Of a stretch of 64,000 nucleotides of DNA, positions 43,192 to 52,977 are shown in pieces. The stretch's first letter is position 1, and each line of letters starts with the position of its first letter. The DNA is from Pseudoalteromonas sp. H105. GTDB taxonomy: Bacteria; Pseudomonadota; Gammaproteobacteria; Enterobacterales; Alteromonadaceae. The stretch spans positions 62,001 to 126,000 of the forward strand of contig NZ_LOFH01000003.1 in assembly GCF_001469215.1 (NCBI RefSeq), in the 5' to 3' direction. The notes under the pieces are model-generated. The model was given only the letters and a program-made list of their open reading frames with translations, was not told the origin of the DNA and did not search any database. The translations under genes were made by a program, and so were the position numbers.

Positions 43192-45372
43192 TTAAGATCG
43201 ATTTATTTGCTCAGATAAAAAAAGGCTGGTGATATCGGCTATTTTTATCAAAGATTCTTTATCTTCACATCGCCATGTTACCTTTGAGCCAACACTTTCG
43301 CAGCAAATAACACCCAATGGCTTATTTTCAATTAAATAGATGTAATCAAGTAATGAATAGATATTATTTGGCTCAAAGTATGATTGGTTAAATTGCTGTG
43401 TAAGCGTGTTGTTCCTTGCATCTGATGCATCGAGTATTTGATTTTTTAAAATGTAGTTAAAGTACTCAGGGAAGTCATTTGCTGTAAGTGATATATCAGA
43501 CGTCACCTGATTCTTCTCATCAAGGCAAATCAAACAATTTATCGCTCTGTACTCCTTGTCAAACAGCCAAAGGCTGACTCGATTTGAATGCGGAATAAGG
43601 GCTTTCAATTCTTTGCAAATTTGTTTTAGTTTCCAGTCACGAGAGGTATTAGGGTCACTTATTTTTATTGCTAAGTGTTTTACATCAGGGTTATTTGGAT
43701 TATATACATTCAATAAGCTGTTTAGTTTCACTTTATCAAAGGGTTTGGTCAAGTAGCCATCCATACCAATATCTAAATAGTGCTCTATATCTTGCTTCAT
43801 TGTGTTGGCAGTCATTGCGATGATAGGAACCGTTTGACCAGCTTGAGTCGCTCTTATAGCCTGTGTTGCTTGTATGCCATCCATGACAGGCATTTGGATA
43901 TCCATAAACACCAAATCGACAGGGTTGGTTTTGAAATATTCAACACACTCTTTACCGTTGTCGGTGAATACAACATTAGCATTATGTGCTTTAAGCATTT
44001 TACTGACGACAATTTGATTGATTTTATTATCTTCAGCAACCAAAACATGACAATCTTGCAAATTGGTAGCAGCCATTTTTGGCTGTGAAATTTCATCAGG
44101 CGTCGAGATATCGAATGTTTGTAAATAAGTAAACGTAGACCCTTTTCCTTCGGTACTTGTAAAATTTATACTGCCATTCATTAATTCACTTAAGCGAGCA
44201 CAGATAGTTAAACCCAGACCTGTTCCCCCATATTGCCTAGAAATAGACGCATCTGCTTGGCGAAACTCTTTAAATAGGTCTTGCTGCACTTTCTCTTCGA
44301 TACCTGCACCAGTATCGATTACTTCAAATAAAATTGTTTGTGTCCTTGATGAGCTCTTAATGACACTGATTTTGACATCCACATGACCCTGATCCGTAAA
44401 TTTAATTGCATTTGCACAAAGGTTATTTAATATTTGCGATACTCTAACAGGATCACCTTTGAGTGTTGATTCAACGTCATCAGCAATGATTAGATTGAGC
44501 GCAATGTGTTTGTTTGCTGCATGTTTTGATTGGGGCCTAATCACATCATTTAAAGTGTCACCTAGGTTAAAATTGACATGTTCAATTTCTAGCTCATTAG
44601 CTTCAATTTTTGAAAAATCAAGGATGTCATTTACAATATTTGACAGATATCGCGCAGATTTTAAAATACTTTTAAGGGTGTTATCTTTTTCAAGTTGGAC
44701 GGTCTCTGCAAGTCCAAATTCAGCCATGTTTAAAATGCCATGAAGAGGTGTTCTGAGTTCATGGGTCATATTTGCCAAAAACTTGCTCTTTAAGTTACTG
44801 GCTACGTCGGCTTCTTCTTTGAGCTCTTTAAGAGTTTGGTTTTGGCTTTGTTCATTTTTGAGTGCAGTAACTAACTTTTTGTTATGGAGTTTCAACTCTA
44901 GTTGCGTAATAACCTCTTTACCTAATATTGTCAGTGCATTTGTTTGTTTTTCGGTTAATTTTTTTGGGCTATCGCTAATAACACATAATGTGCCGATTGC
45001 ATTACCGCGAGGAGTAATGAGGGGGGCACCAGCATAAAATCGAATATTTGGGTTATTTGTAACAAGTGGATTGTCATGAAAGCGTTTATCGATAAGCGTA
45101 TTTTGGATCTCAAAAATTTGTTTTTGCAAAATAGCGTGTGAACAAAATGCAATATCTCTTTCAGTTTCATCAACTTCAATCCCGTATTTTGACTTGAACC
45201 ACTGTCTTGTAGGATCGACTAGGCTAACGAGTGAGATGGGCGTTTCACAAATATCAGCAGCAAGTTGTGTTAAGTCATCAAATACTTTTTCAGCTTCCGT
45301 GTCTAATATGTCATATTCATACAAGTCTTTTAGCCTCGAGATTTCATCTTCAGGTATTTGTGCTTTTATCAT
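43192..45372 (-). CDS. Hybrid histidine kinase: GAF-HisKA-HATPase-REC-GAF
   Basis: A 726-residue soluble kinase. N-terminal GAF domain (about 15-165) of the type PISLVSLVDPTRQWFKSKYG, IAFCSHAIL, RFYAGAPLITPRGNAIGTLC. HisKA has LANMTHELRTPLHGILNMAEF; HATPase_c has NLCANAIKFTDQG, DTGAGI, GTGLGLTIC. The receiver carries VLVAEDNKINQIV, LVFMDIQMPVMDG and LTKPFD. A second GAF-like domain (about 570-720) follows the receiver, which is an uncommon position. It lies 170 bases after the HnoK-like kinase in the same direction and may belong to the same signalling set. Confidence 0.9.
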   Translation of the reverse strand: MIKAQIPEDEISRLKDLYEYDILDTEAEKVFDDLTQLAADICETPISLVSLVDPTRQWFKSKYGIEVDETERDIAFCSHAILQKQIFEIQNTLIDKRFHDNPLVTNNPNIRFYAGAPLITPRGNAIGTLCVISDSPKKLTEKQTNALTILGKEVITQLELKLHNKKLVTALKNEQSQNQTLKELKEEADVASNLKSKFLANMTHELRTPLHGILNMAEFGLAETVQLEKDNTLKSILKSARYLSNIVNDILDFSKIEANELEIEHVNFNLGDTLNDVIRPQSKHAANKHIALNLIIADDVESTLKGDPVRVSQILNNLCANAIKFTDQGHVDVKISVIKSSSRTQTILFEVIDTGAGIEEKVQQDLFKEFRQADASISRQYGGTGLGLTICARLSELMNGSINFTSTEGKGSTFTYLQTFDISTPDEISQPKMAATNLQDCHVLVAEDNKINQIVVSKMLKAHNANVVFTDNGKECVEYFKTNPVDLVFMDIQMPVMDGIQATQAIRATQAGQTVPIIAMTANTMKQDIEHYLDIGMDGYLTKPFDKVKLNSLLNVYNPNNPDVKHLAIKISDPNTSRDWKLKQICKELKALIPHSNRVSLWLFDKEYRAINCLICLDEKNQVTSDISLTANDFPEYFNYILKNQILDASDARNNTLTQQFNQSYFEPNNIYSLLDYIYLIENKPLGVICCESVGSKVTWRCEDKESLIKIADITSLFLSEQINRS

Positions 45373-45541
45373 TTTATAGCTCTATGCTTGTGAGTTTTAC
45401 CTATGTATTAATCCTATGAAAATAATAGCGAATTAGCTAGTTTATAGTGAAAATAGTGCATCTTTGTTAGCGTAATCTGTAAATATGTAATTAGTCAAAC
45501 TTTGTAGTTTGGCCTTAAATTAAAAGCTTAAAAAGCGGGCT

Positions 45542-47266
45542 TTACTCTTTGCCTCCTAGTTGCTCAGCAATTACATCAAACATTTTTTTTACTTCGATTG
45601 GCTTGGCTATGTAGCCTTGCATACCTGACTGCTTTGCTTTAGTTAAATCGGTTTCCATTGTGTTGGCGGTCATCGCGATGATTGGGATAGTCGCATACTT
45701 AGGCTGTTTTTTAATTTCAGTTGCTGCAGTGTAACCGTCCATATTAGGCATTTGGCAATCCATTAAAATACAATCGTAATCAGCAGTTTGAATAGCTTTG
45801 AGTGCCTCTAGGCCATCACATGCAATCTCTACTATAAAGCCATTTTTACGCAGTATCTGTGAGGCTACCTGTTGATTAAGAGGGTTATCTTCTACTAACA
45901 GAATTTTAGCGCCTACAAACTCTTTTAAGCAGGTGTTATCAGCACTATGAATTTTGCTTTTTGTTATACCCAATACATGCTCAAGTGTTTTGTTTAAATT
46001 GCCTTTAATAATGGGCTTTAATAAAAGCTCGTTAGCGCTTTTATTAAAGCTAGCGAGGCAGTTTTTTACTTCTTTATTTTCGAATGAAGTCAGTATAATG
46101 AGCTTGTTGATACAAGAAGAAAGCTGTGATTTCAATGATTCTAGCGTATTAGTTTGTGCTTGATTGAGTATATGCCAATCAATAAAAATAAAATCGTACT
46201 CACTTAAGCTACTTGATGTAGATAGCTTTTTATCGTTATGGTTTATGGTATCTGTGGCGATATCCAACTTAGTTAGCATGTCCTTAAGGATGGTTTCTTG
46301 AATATCTAGTTGCTCAATAATAAGTGCTTTTTTATCTTTATAAACAGGAGGAGGGAGTGGTTTTTGTTTTGTCGCCACACCCAGTGAGATATTGAAGCTA
46401 AAACAACTGCCTTTATTTATTTGGCTATCAACATGTATTTCGCCACCCATTAATTCAACTATTTTTTTACTAATAACGAGGCCTAGTCCTGTCCCACCAA
46501 ACCTTCTGGTTGTAGACACATCCGCTTGAGAAAACGGTTTAAATAAACACGCGGCTTGCTCTTTACTCATTCCAATACCGCTATCTATAACTTTAAAGCT
46601 AATATCGATGGTTTCTTTACTTTGTGATAGGACTGACAATCTAAGTATTACATTGTTTTTATTAGAAAACTTAATAGCATTGCTTAATAGGTTTAGTAAA
46701 ACCTGGTTAAGTCTCAACGCATCACCAATGATAAAATCAGGAATAGTGTCGTCAACCTCAAAGATGACTTCAATATTGTTTTTTTCTATTAGGCTGCTTG
46801 CTAAATTTGCAAGGTTAGCTAAGAAAGTGTTGACGTCTAACGCTTCGTTTTCAAGTTCGAGTTTACTTGCCTCGACTTTTGAAAAGTCTAGAATGTCGTT
46901 TATGATCCCCAACAGTGATCTGGCTGACTGTTGAATCTTCTCAACATAATCATATTGTTTGTCGTTCAGTTCTGTATCTAATGCGAGGTAGGCCATCCCT
47001 ATAATTGCATTCATTGGTGTGCGTATCTCGTGGCTCATGTTAGCTAAAAACATCGATTTTGCACGGTTAGCTGTATCTGCGTCTTCTTTGGCAATTTTGA
47101 GTGCTTTAGTACGAATCGCAACCTCTTTTTCTAAATTGTCAGCAGCACTTTTAAGCGTCATATTTGCTTCATATAGCTCATATGATTTCTGCTCAAGCAG
47201 TGATTCTGCTTCTTTACGTGCTTTGCGTTCTCGCTCTAAACGCCTTTTATAAAGTTTTTCATCCAC
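45542..47266 (-). CDS. H-NOX-associated hybrid histidine kinase (HnoK-like)
   Basis: A 574-residue soluble hybrid kinase. The N-terminal 75 residues are a coiled coil ([20 protein letters not shown]). HisKA shows [21 protein letters not shown]; HATPase_c shows [28 protein letters not shown] degenerate receiver-like domain (about 305-425, with FIFIDWH and LLLKPI) precedes a full receiver ([33 protein letters not shown]). There is no sensory domain of its own. The H-NOX gene ends 1 base upstream, and H-NOX proteins are known to inhibit such partner kinases when NO-bound. Confidence 0.9.
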   Translation of the reverse strand: MDEKLYKRRLERERKARKEAESLLEQKSYELYEANMTLKSAADNLEKEVAIRTKALKIAKEDADTANRAKSMFLANMSHEIRTPMNAIIGMAYLALDTELNDKQYDYVEKIQQSARSLLGIINDILDFSKVEASKLELENEALDVNTFLANLANLASSLIEKNNIEVIFEVDDTIPDFIIGDALRLNQVLLNLLSNAIKFSNKNNVILRLSVLSQSKETIDISFKVIDSGIGMSKEQAACLFKPFSQADVSTTRRFGGTGLGLVISKKIVELMGGEIHVDSQINKGSCFSFNISLGVATKQKPLPPPVYKDKKALIIEQLDIQETILKDMLTKLDIATDTINHNDKKLSTSSSLSEYDFIFIDWHILNQAQTNTLESLKSQLSSCINKLIILTSFENKEVKNCLASFNKSANELLLKPIIKGNLNKTLEHVLGITKSKIHSADNTCLKEFVGAKILLVEDNPLNQQVASQILRKNGFIVEIACDGLEALKAIQTADYDCILMDCQMPNMDGYTAATEIKKQPKYATIPIIAMTANTMETDLTKAKQSGMQGYIAKPIEVKKMFDVIAEQLGGKE

Positions 47267-47267
47267 T

Positions 47268-47807
47268 TTAAGCTACTTTTGTTAATGTGAAGGTGGCTGT
47301 TTGATGATCTTGCTCTATATCGCTTTGAATAATTATTTTTTCCTTAAAATGCTCACATGAGCCTTCGATTAACCCTTCAGCTAAACAGGCAAATGGATTA
47401 CCTGAACGATATATCATCTGCATTTTTGTAGGGCTTATACGAATAGTTTCAAAGTTTGGTAGCTCAGTGTCGTCATATAGCTTTTTGACTTCAATATGGA
47501 CGTGTCGGTCAATCGTATCAAGAAAATCAAAGGTATTCGTTACGGTATTAAAAAATTGCGGAAAGAGGACAAAGAATCTATTTAGCAGGTACTTTCCATA
47601 GGCGTGAATTAATTCGTCAACGGGGATATTAATGTGTTTACTTAACGAAGTAACAAGCATAATTAATTCTTTATTGTCGTAATTGCCAACACTGGTGTAG
47701 GCTCCATCTGAGCTCAGCGAATTTTCTTCTATTATTTTATCAGCCACTTCATAAGAAAATTCACTTTCAACCATTTCGAGAAACTCGGTAAAAACAATGC
47801 CTTTCAT
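47268..47807 (-). CDS. H-NOX haem nitric oxide sensor
   Basis: A 179-residue H-NOX (HNOB) protein opening [14 protein letters not shown], with the proximal haem ligand His104 in [14 protein letters not shown] and Pro117 after it. The family's YxSxR haem-propionate motif reads Y133-R-S135-G-N137, so the Arg position appears to be Asn. Length fits the family. Gram-negative H-NOX proteins bind NO rather than O2 and control a co-transcribed kinase or cyclase, often affecting biofilm formation; the kinase gene here is directly downstream with 1 base between. The start has no strong Shine-Dalgarno but the Met-Lys-Gly opening is conserved. Confidence 0.93.
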   Translation of the reverse strand: MKGIVFTEFLEMVESEFSYEVADKIIEENSLSSDGAYTSVGNYDNKELIMLVTSLSKHINIPVDELIHAYGKYLLNRFFVLFPQFFNTVTNTFDFLDTIDRHVHIEVKKLYDDTELPNFETIRISPTKMQMIYRSGNPFACLAEGLIEGSCEHFKEKIIIQSDIEQDHQTATFTLTKVA

Positions 47808-47904
47808 ATAAATGCCCTTTAGACTCTTTTAACTAAAGTGTAGATAGGATCGTAAAAAATACAATTAACGGATTCCCCTTTAAAGTAGGTAACTGATTTG
47901 CTTA

Positions 47905-48108
47905 TCAGTTGTTTAGTTTATTTATTAATAATTGTGCCAATTTACTGTCCAAATACATACAAGTAAGTAATAAAGCCAGTGAGATGAGAGGGATAAAAAT
48001 TAAAGACGTGACTACGTTGCCGCGCGTGAGCACATTGAAGATTATTGGCGATAAGATAATGGTAATTGCTATTACGCGAAAAGTGAGCTGTATGGCCTTT
48101 GTGAACAT
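47905..48108 (-). CDS. Small two-helix membrane protein
   Basis: A 67-residue ORF with two hydrophobic segments (LTFRVIAITIILSPIIFNVL and VVTSLIFIPLISLALLLTCM) separated by a short basic loop, ending in a polar tail. This amphipathic arrangement is protein-like, whereas the ORF on the opposite strand (47909-48133) is not. No family recognised and the ribosome site is weak, so moderate confidence only. Confidence 0.45.
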   Translation of the reverse strand: MFTKAIQLTFRVIAITIILSPIIFNVLTRGNVVTSLIFIPLISLALLLTCMYLDSKLAQLLINKLNN

Positions 48109-48199
48109 AGCGTTTCATTTCATTTGTTTTTAATTGAACTTATTTTAGAAACATATGAAATCTCTGACAAAAGGATAATATTCACGATAAGGGTGAACT

Positions 48200-49099
48200 C
48201 TATTCACCTTTATGAGCGATGAGCTCCGACTTTTTTAACCAATTAATGAAGCACTTAATATCATGACGCTCTGCATCTTCAGGACGGTATACTGCATAGA
48301 GCGATTTAGAATAGGGCATGAATTCGTTAAAAGGTGTAACGATGACGCCTCGACTTAAAGGGGTATTTTCAATGGGAAACATTGCTAACGCCATTCCCAG
48401 CCCTTGCGCTGCAGCATTCACTGCTGAATCGTAATCGTTAAAGCTTAGTGAACGTTTACTTTCTTTTAAATTTAAACCAATAGATCTTGCCCATTTTAGC
48501 CAAGCATCGTCAACGTACGTAAAGTCAATTAGCGGCAAGTGGCTGATATCTTTTAGTAAATGTGGTTTGTGTTCATTTGCAAATTTAGGCGAGCATACGG
48601 CTGATATTTGAATGTCAGTCAGCTTGTGAACAATGGTTTTAGGCCAGTTTCCATCGCCTAATCTAATGGCTAAATCAATATCTTCATATTGTAAATCAGA
48701 TACTTTGTTGCCAATCTCGATTCTAATCTCAATATCTGGATGGGCAGCTTGAAATGCACCAAGTTGAGGAATGAGCATGTTACTTGCTAAGGTTGTAAAG
48801 CATGAGATTTTAAGTGTAGGGGATGAAAAACGTTGTGTGAGTTCTTTTGTGCCCTGTTCAAATTGACTCAGTCCTTGTTGGATATATTTTAAATACATTC
48901 TCCCCGCATTATTAATGGCCACACCACGGCTTTTACGTTGAAATAAAGCGAACCTCAAATGAGTCTCTAATGCCTTTACTTGGTGGCTAACCGCCGAAGG
49001 GGTTATAAAAAGCTCTTCGCTTGCTGCTTTAAAGCTTTCTAACCTTGCAGCAGCTTCAAAAATACTAAGCAGGTGTAATGGGGGATATTTTAGTTTCAT
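48200..49099 (-). CDS. LysR-family transcriptional regulator (GcvA-like)
   Basis: A 299-residue LysR regulator. The N-terminal helix-turn-helix is LLSIFEAAARLESFKAASEE followed by LFITPSAVSHQVKALE, and the effector-binding domain begins near residue 92 (LKISCFTTLASNMLIPQLGAF). YEDIDLAIRLGDGNWP and AVNAAAQGLGMALA match the GcvA subgroup. The target is not obvious. It is upstream of, and co-directional with, nothing but the small membrane protein; the gene at 49262 starts on the same strand and ends 162 bases before it. Confidence 0.92.
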   Translation of the reverse strand: MKLKYPPLHLLSIFEAAARLESFKAASEELFITPSAVSHQVKALETHLRFALFQRKSRGVAINNAGRMYLKYIQQGLSQFEQGTKELTQRFSSPTLKISCFTTLASNMLIPQLGAFQAAHPDIEIRIEIGNKVSDLQYEDIDLAIRLGDGNWPKTIVHKLTDIQISAVCSPKFANEHKPHLLKDISHLPLIDFTYVDDAWLKWARSIGLNLKESKRSLSFNDYDSAVNAAAQGLGMALAMFPIENTPLSRGVIVTPFNEFMPYSKSLYAVYRPEDAERHDIKCFINWLKKSELIAHKGE

Positions 49100-49261
49100 T
49101 AATTCATGGCCAGTCTAACGTTTAATAGAGGATAAATTAAAAACAAGTATAGGTGAATATAATTCAATATTTATTGCGCACTATCAGGCCAACAAAAAGG
49201 TGAAGGGAGTAGAGGTAATACAGTGCCACTATCGTACATGAACATAGCGACACTGAATGCT

Positions 49262-50410
49262 TTATAACGCAGATAAGCTCTGTTCAAGCATCGCTTGAAT
49301 TTGTTTAACTATTTTAGCTTCGGTTTCTGGTTCAAACTGCGCAATGCGTGGAGTATGGATATGACCAGTTGGAATGTCTGAATTAAGTTCATCGCGTAGG
49401 CGAATACTGCGGTACGAAATCTCGTTAGATAAGTAGCCACCGCCACCGCCTTTGACGGCAATTGCGCCTTCCAGCTCTTTTAACGTTTTAGGCTCAAAGG
49501 CTTTTTCAAGTGTCACCACTTTATGGTTGTCGTTTATGGTGAATGGTCCTGTTGCTTTTTGCATCTGCTTTACAGGCAGGCTGAACTGAACAAACTCATT
49601 ACCAGGTAGAGGGCGGTCATTCAAACTGGATATTTTTGGTGCTGTCGCAGTGCCACCGTAAACAATATTAGCATTATCCGGCGCAGTCACACTGCGACGC
49701 TTTCCTGGGAAACGTTCAAGATCAAAGTCTTTACCACCCATGCTTATTGTTGCCACCATATCTACGTTATTTAATGCGTAGTAAGGGGCGAGTAATGACT
49801 CAATAATGCCTTGATCAAAATCTTCATACCTAACCGGTATCATGACCGCGTTAATTTCAGCTGTTACACCATTATGATTAATTACTTGGCCATCTAACAA
49901 TAAAGCGGCGACCCCTGATGGATTACTTTGGTTAATGTTTCTGTCGAGTAAGAATGGGTCAAAACCTGTGATGAGAATTTTTTTATCGGTTTTTTTACTG
50001 TAATCAAGATCAGTACGACCTCGGCTGCCATTCTCAAGCATCGTTAAGAGCGCTGATTGTTCGCTATTGCTCAACGTAAAAAGCGGTTTTTCAGTTCGAA
50101 TAATCTTGCTCGAAAGTAAGCGCGCCCAATACAACTCTCGGTCGTCGTAGCTATTAGTTTGGTTAATACGTGTTTTTGCCTTTCGCCAAAGTTGTTTTGA
50201 GTAATCGTCAATTAAATCGCTAGCTTGCTGATAGTTGCGAGCACCTTGCCACTCTTTATTAAAAGAGGCGATATCATCAGAAAATGCAGTGACGACGTTT
50301 GGCATAGCAGACGCGGCTTTTTCAATTCGCAATTCTTCTGTTGTTAAGTTTGCTGCATGGGCAGTAAACGATGAAGCGATTAAGCCTGTGGCAAGTAAAA
50401 CGTTTCTCAT
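49262..50410 (-). CDS. Exported pyroglutamyl-peptidase-like (C15) protein with Ser in place of the catalytic Cys
   Basis: A 382-residue exported protein: signal peptide MRNVLLATGLIASSFTAHA, an N-terminal helical extension (about 21-140) and a C15-type domain (about 143-375). Recognisable motifs are KILITGFDPFLLDRNINQSNPSG, the catalytic Glu232 in FDLERFPGKRRS, and the catalytic His352 in PTGHIHTPRI. The segment that normally holds the nucleophile (GxYLCN-type) reads GGGGYLSNEISYRS, with Ser328. Typical C15 enzymes are cytoplasmic and about 215 residues, so both the export signal and extension are unusual. It may be inactive, a serine variant, or bind rather than cut peptides. Confidence 0.75.
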   Translation of the reverse strand: MRNVLLATGLIASSFTAHAANLTTEELRIEKAASAMPNVVTAFSDDIASFNKEWQGARNYQQASDLIDDYSKQLWRKAKTRINQTNSYDDRELYWARLLSSKIIRTEKPLFTLSNSEQSALLTMLENGSRGRTDLDYSKKTDKKILITGFDPFLLDRNINQSNPSGVAALLLDGQVINHNGVTAEINAVMIPVRYEDFDQGIIESLLAPYYALNNVDMVATISMGGKDFDLERFPGKRRSVTAPDNANIVYGGTATAPKISSLNDRPLPGNEFVQFSLPVKQMQKATGPFTINDNHKVVTLEKAFEPKTLKELEGAIAVKGGGGGYLSNEISYRSIRLRDELNSDIPTGHIHTPRIAQFEPETEAKIVKQIQAMLEQSLSAL

Positions 50411-50589
50411 GATTATCCTATTTAGTTACAGCGTATTGGTAGGCTAACGTTACTATCCTATGGATAAAAGGTGAGCGCAAATAAAATCGATTAGTGCCTT
50501 AACGCAGAATGCAGGTTAGTTATTAAACTAAGCTTTTAAACGTTTTTATTATTTCCTTCGTCTAAGTTATTTTAATTTGGATAAAATAG

Positions 50590-51195
50590 ATGAAAATAAA
50601 TACGTTAATGTCCACGCTGTTTTTAATAAGTGCGGCTACTGCAATTGCACAGCCTGAAGTTGATTGCAGTGTTTACAGCTCGCAAGAGCACTCGCGCTAC
50701 GTTTTGCCTTATAAACAGGGAAGTGAGCATGAGGTAGTCGTGTCAACAGGGCATTACCGTGAATCAAATCAGGGGGTTGGTTTATATGCACTGGATTTCA
50801 TTATGCCAATAGGCACACCAATTGTAGCCGCACGGACTGGGCATGTGGTTGCACTGCGCGAACAGTTTTATGATGGAAATGGTAAAGACCTGCATGAAAA
50901 CTTTGTTTTTATACAACACGATGATGGCTCCATAGCCCGATATATACATCTTACTCACGATGGCGTGTTAGTCGAAATAGGTGAGCATGTAAACGCAGGG
51001 CAGTTGATTGCTAAAAGTGGCGATACAGGTCAGACTGGCGGTCATCATCTGCATTTTGATGTTCAGCAATGTGGCCCTAATTTACCACCGCAGTATAACC
51101 AACTACCTTGTGGGCAAACTGTGCCCATTACGTTTAGCAATACGCAACCACACCAGTGTGGGCTTGAAGAAGGAAAAAGCTATCGCGCCCTTTGA
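50590..51195 (+). CDS. Exported M23-like (LytM) peptidase-fold protein
   Basis: A 201-residue exported protein with signal peptide MKINTLMSTLFLISAATAIA. The LytM domain spans about 50-160: GLYALDFIMPIGTPIVAARTGHVV, then ARYIHLTHDGVLVEIGEHV and GGHHLHFDVQ. Asp69, His120, His153 and His155 match zinc and catalytic positions, but the first zinc ligand of the HxxxxxxxxD motif aligns with Asn60. A C-terminal segment holds Cys pairs (LPCGQT, HQCGLE). M23 enzymes cut peptidoglycan cross-links or peptides; here activity is uncertain. Confidence 0.8.
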   Translation: MKINTLMSTLFLISAATAIAQPEVDCSVYSSQEHSRYVLPYKQGSEHEVVVSTGHYRESNQGVGLYALDFIMPIGTPIVAARTGHVVALREQFYDGNGKDLHENFVFIQHDDGSIARYIHLTHDGVLVEIGEHVNAGQLIAKSGDTGQTGGHHLHFDVQQCGPNLPPQYNQLPCGQTVPITFSNTQPHQCGLEEGKSYRAL

Positions 51196-51349
51196 TAATG
51201 TTAAATATCGATGATTAGTACAAAAGCATACCCTGTTGCATTGCGATATTTTAAACTGTGTTTGGCATGTGCCCATTGAACTACTCTTATTTATCAACCA
51301 TTTTATAACTGGTATTCTATGGTTATTAGTTTTTAAAAGAGTAAACAAA

Positions 51350-51598
51350 ATGATTAACGATAATGATGTTATTGACACCCTTGAAGAGCTTGATGCATTT
51401 ATCCGCTTAGTAGAAAGTGGAGGTTTGGGCTTTAAGAATGTGTCAGGCTTAGCGCTAGCAACTCATAATAGCAATAACCGCCCATTTATTGCTGTGCTTG
51501 ATGATGCCCATCAATTACTGATAGGTCGTTGGGTAACGCAAGACGTATATGAAAATGGTAAAGAGCTGGTTCGTGGCGGTTCTAAAAAGCCACACTAG
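51350..51598 (+). CDS. Small conserved-looking hypothetical protein
   Basis: The start at 51350 has AAGAG about 9 bases upstream; the frame is open further up but that part reads as noncoding. The 82-residue product is acidic, with an N-terminal helix (DVIDTLEELDAFIRLVESGG) and a strand-rich second half (RPFIAVLDDAHQLLIGRWVT). No family recognised. Confidence 0.55.
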   Translation: MINDNDVIDTLEELDAFIRLVESGGLGFKNVSGLALATHNSNNRPFIAVLDDAHQLLIGRWVTQDVYENGKELVRGGSKKPH

Positions 51599-51771
51599 TT
51601 TCATTGTCTAAAGGTACTTATTACACATAGCGTGCTAAGTTGATCCAGTGCTTAACAATTTAGAGTGGTTATTCATTATTATTGCCGATTTATATGCTGC
51701 ATAGGTACCTCAATAGACAAAACCATGATGAGCTATTACCATAAACAAAAATTTATTTATGTGTGCTAATT

Positions 51772-52107
51772 ATGCCTTTACCTTCTTGTCCCAAGTGCCA
51801 GTCTGATTATGTTTATGAAGATCAAACTTTATTGATTTGCCCTGAATGTGCGTTTGAGTGGGATCCCACTCAAAATGACGATGATGATGTTATTAAAGTT
51901 AAAGACGCCAATGGAACATTGTTAGCTGAGGGTGACAAAGTGACGGTGGTGAAAGACTTGAAAATAAAAGGCAGCTCTCAAGTTATTAAAATTGGTACTA
52001 AAGCCGTTATCCGCTGGATTAAAGATACAAAAGATCATGAGCTTGACTGTAAAGTGGATGGCGTTGGTGAAATGATGGTAACCGCTAAGTTTGTAAAAAA
52101 AGCGTAG
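51772..52107 (+). CDS. yjdM: YjdM/PhnA-like zinc-ribbon protein
   Basis: A 111-residue protein beginning [20 protein letters not shown], with the zinc ribbon CPKC...CPEC (two CxxC pairs in the first 30 residues). It is followed by the PhnA domain: [36 protein letters not shown] and the closing [23 protein letters not shown]. Length and order match YjdM (formerly PhnA). Although once linked to phosphonate use, no phn genes are nearby and the role is unresolved. The start three codons further up is possible; no clear Shine-Dalgarno is visible. Confidence 0.9.
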   Translation: MPLPSCPKCQSDYVYEDQTLLICPECAFEWDPTQNDDDDVIKVKDANGTLLAEGDKVTVVKDLKIKGSSQVIKIGTKAVIRWIKDTKDHELDCKVDGVGEMMVTAKFVKKA

Positions 52108-52261
52108 TGTATTTGCTGTAAGTCCAGCCCTGATAGGGCTGAGTTCATTGAATGGAATATGTCAATGTGTGGCTGATAAAGCAAACCAAGTCATAATAAG
52201 ATGAAACTTGAAAAGGCTATCACGCGTATTATTACAAAAAACTACCTGATAAGGCATTCAT

Positions 52262-52477
52262 GTGAACCAAATTAATCCTCGGAAATTGTTACGCAGCAAA
52301 TGGACTGCGGTATCCCCCATCAACAAAGAAAAACACTTTTTGATTACTGATATTGAATTTGACGAAGAAGGCGTGGTTATTCAGTGTGAAATAGAAGCGG
52401 TTATGTCAAAGCGTACTCAGCTGATTGAATGGCGACAGCTTAAAGATCAAGATGTGTGGTTACAAGGGTGGAAATAA
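52262..52477 (+). CDS. TIGR02450 family Trp-rich small protein
   Basis: A 71-residue protein with GTG start, MNQINPRKLLRSKWTAVSPI. The regularly spaced Trp residues (SKWTAV, IEWRQL, DVWLQGWK) and the FLITDIEFDEEG and VMSKRTQLIEW segments are the signature of TIGR02450, a widespread marine gammaproteobacterial family of unknown function. The length is typical. It stands between yjdM and a helical protein gene, all rightward. Confidence 0.88.
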   Translation: MNQINPRKLLRSKWTAVSPINKEKHFLITDIEFDEEGVVIQCEIEAVMSKRTQLIEWRQLKDQDVWLQGWK

Positions 52478-52539
52478 AAAGCGGTGTTTGTGTTATTATT
52501 TGCTTCTACAATAAAAGTCTACATTAAAAGGCCTTTAAA

Positions 52540-52959
52540 ATGATGAATACAAAGCTGTATAAACGCGTACTAAATCTTGCTGGTGACCTCGTTCATGCTG
52601 CACAGAGAAAAGATCAAAAGAAATTTGACGCGCTTTACAATGAGCTTAAAGCACTGTGTATTGAAAACGATAACACAGATAAAGATCACCCTGTGCAGTG
52701 GGAAACGCTGGCTGACTTTACTGACGAATTTAGTGATGCAATTACACTATACGAAAAGGCACTGGTAAAAGCATCAGCTATCAATGCGAAAGATTACATG
52801 TCATCAATAGGCTATTCATTAGCAACTATGCATGTTGAATTAGGCCAACAAACGCATGCAATTAAAGCACTTGAAGAAGCTAAAGTGAGTGCGAATAAAA
52901 TTGCAGATAAAGAGCTTAAAGCGGAAATTGACGAGTTACTGACTGACTTAAAAGGCTAA
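52540..52959 (+). CDS. Helical TPR-like hypothetical protein
   Basis: A 139-residue soluble helical protein with TPR-like helix pairs (AITLYEKALVKASAINAKDY, MATMHVELG-type and AIKALEEAKVSANKIADKEL). No catalytic motif seen. The start may be Met1 or Met2 (MMNTKLYKR); AAAGG is about 8 bases upstream. It ends 18 bases before the low-molecular-weight phosphatase gene, so they are likely co-transcribed. Confidence 0.7.
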   Translation: MMNTKLYKRVLNLAGDLVHAAQRKDQKKFDALYNELKALCIENDNTDKDHPVQWETLADFTDEFSDAITLYEKALVKASAINAKDYMSSIGYSLATMHVELGQQTHAIKALEEAKVSANKIADKELKAEIDELLTDLKG

Positions 52960-52977
52960 TAAAGCAAGGAATAAACG

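Noticed and set aside
47909..48133. 74-residue plus-strand ORF
   Set aside because: It is antisense to a small two-helix membrane ORF whose composition is much more protein-like; no ribosome site.
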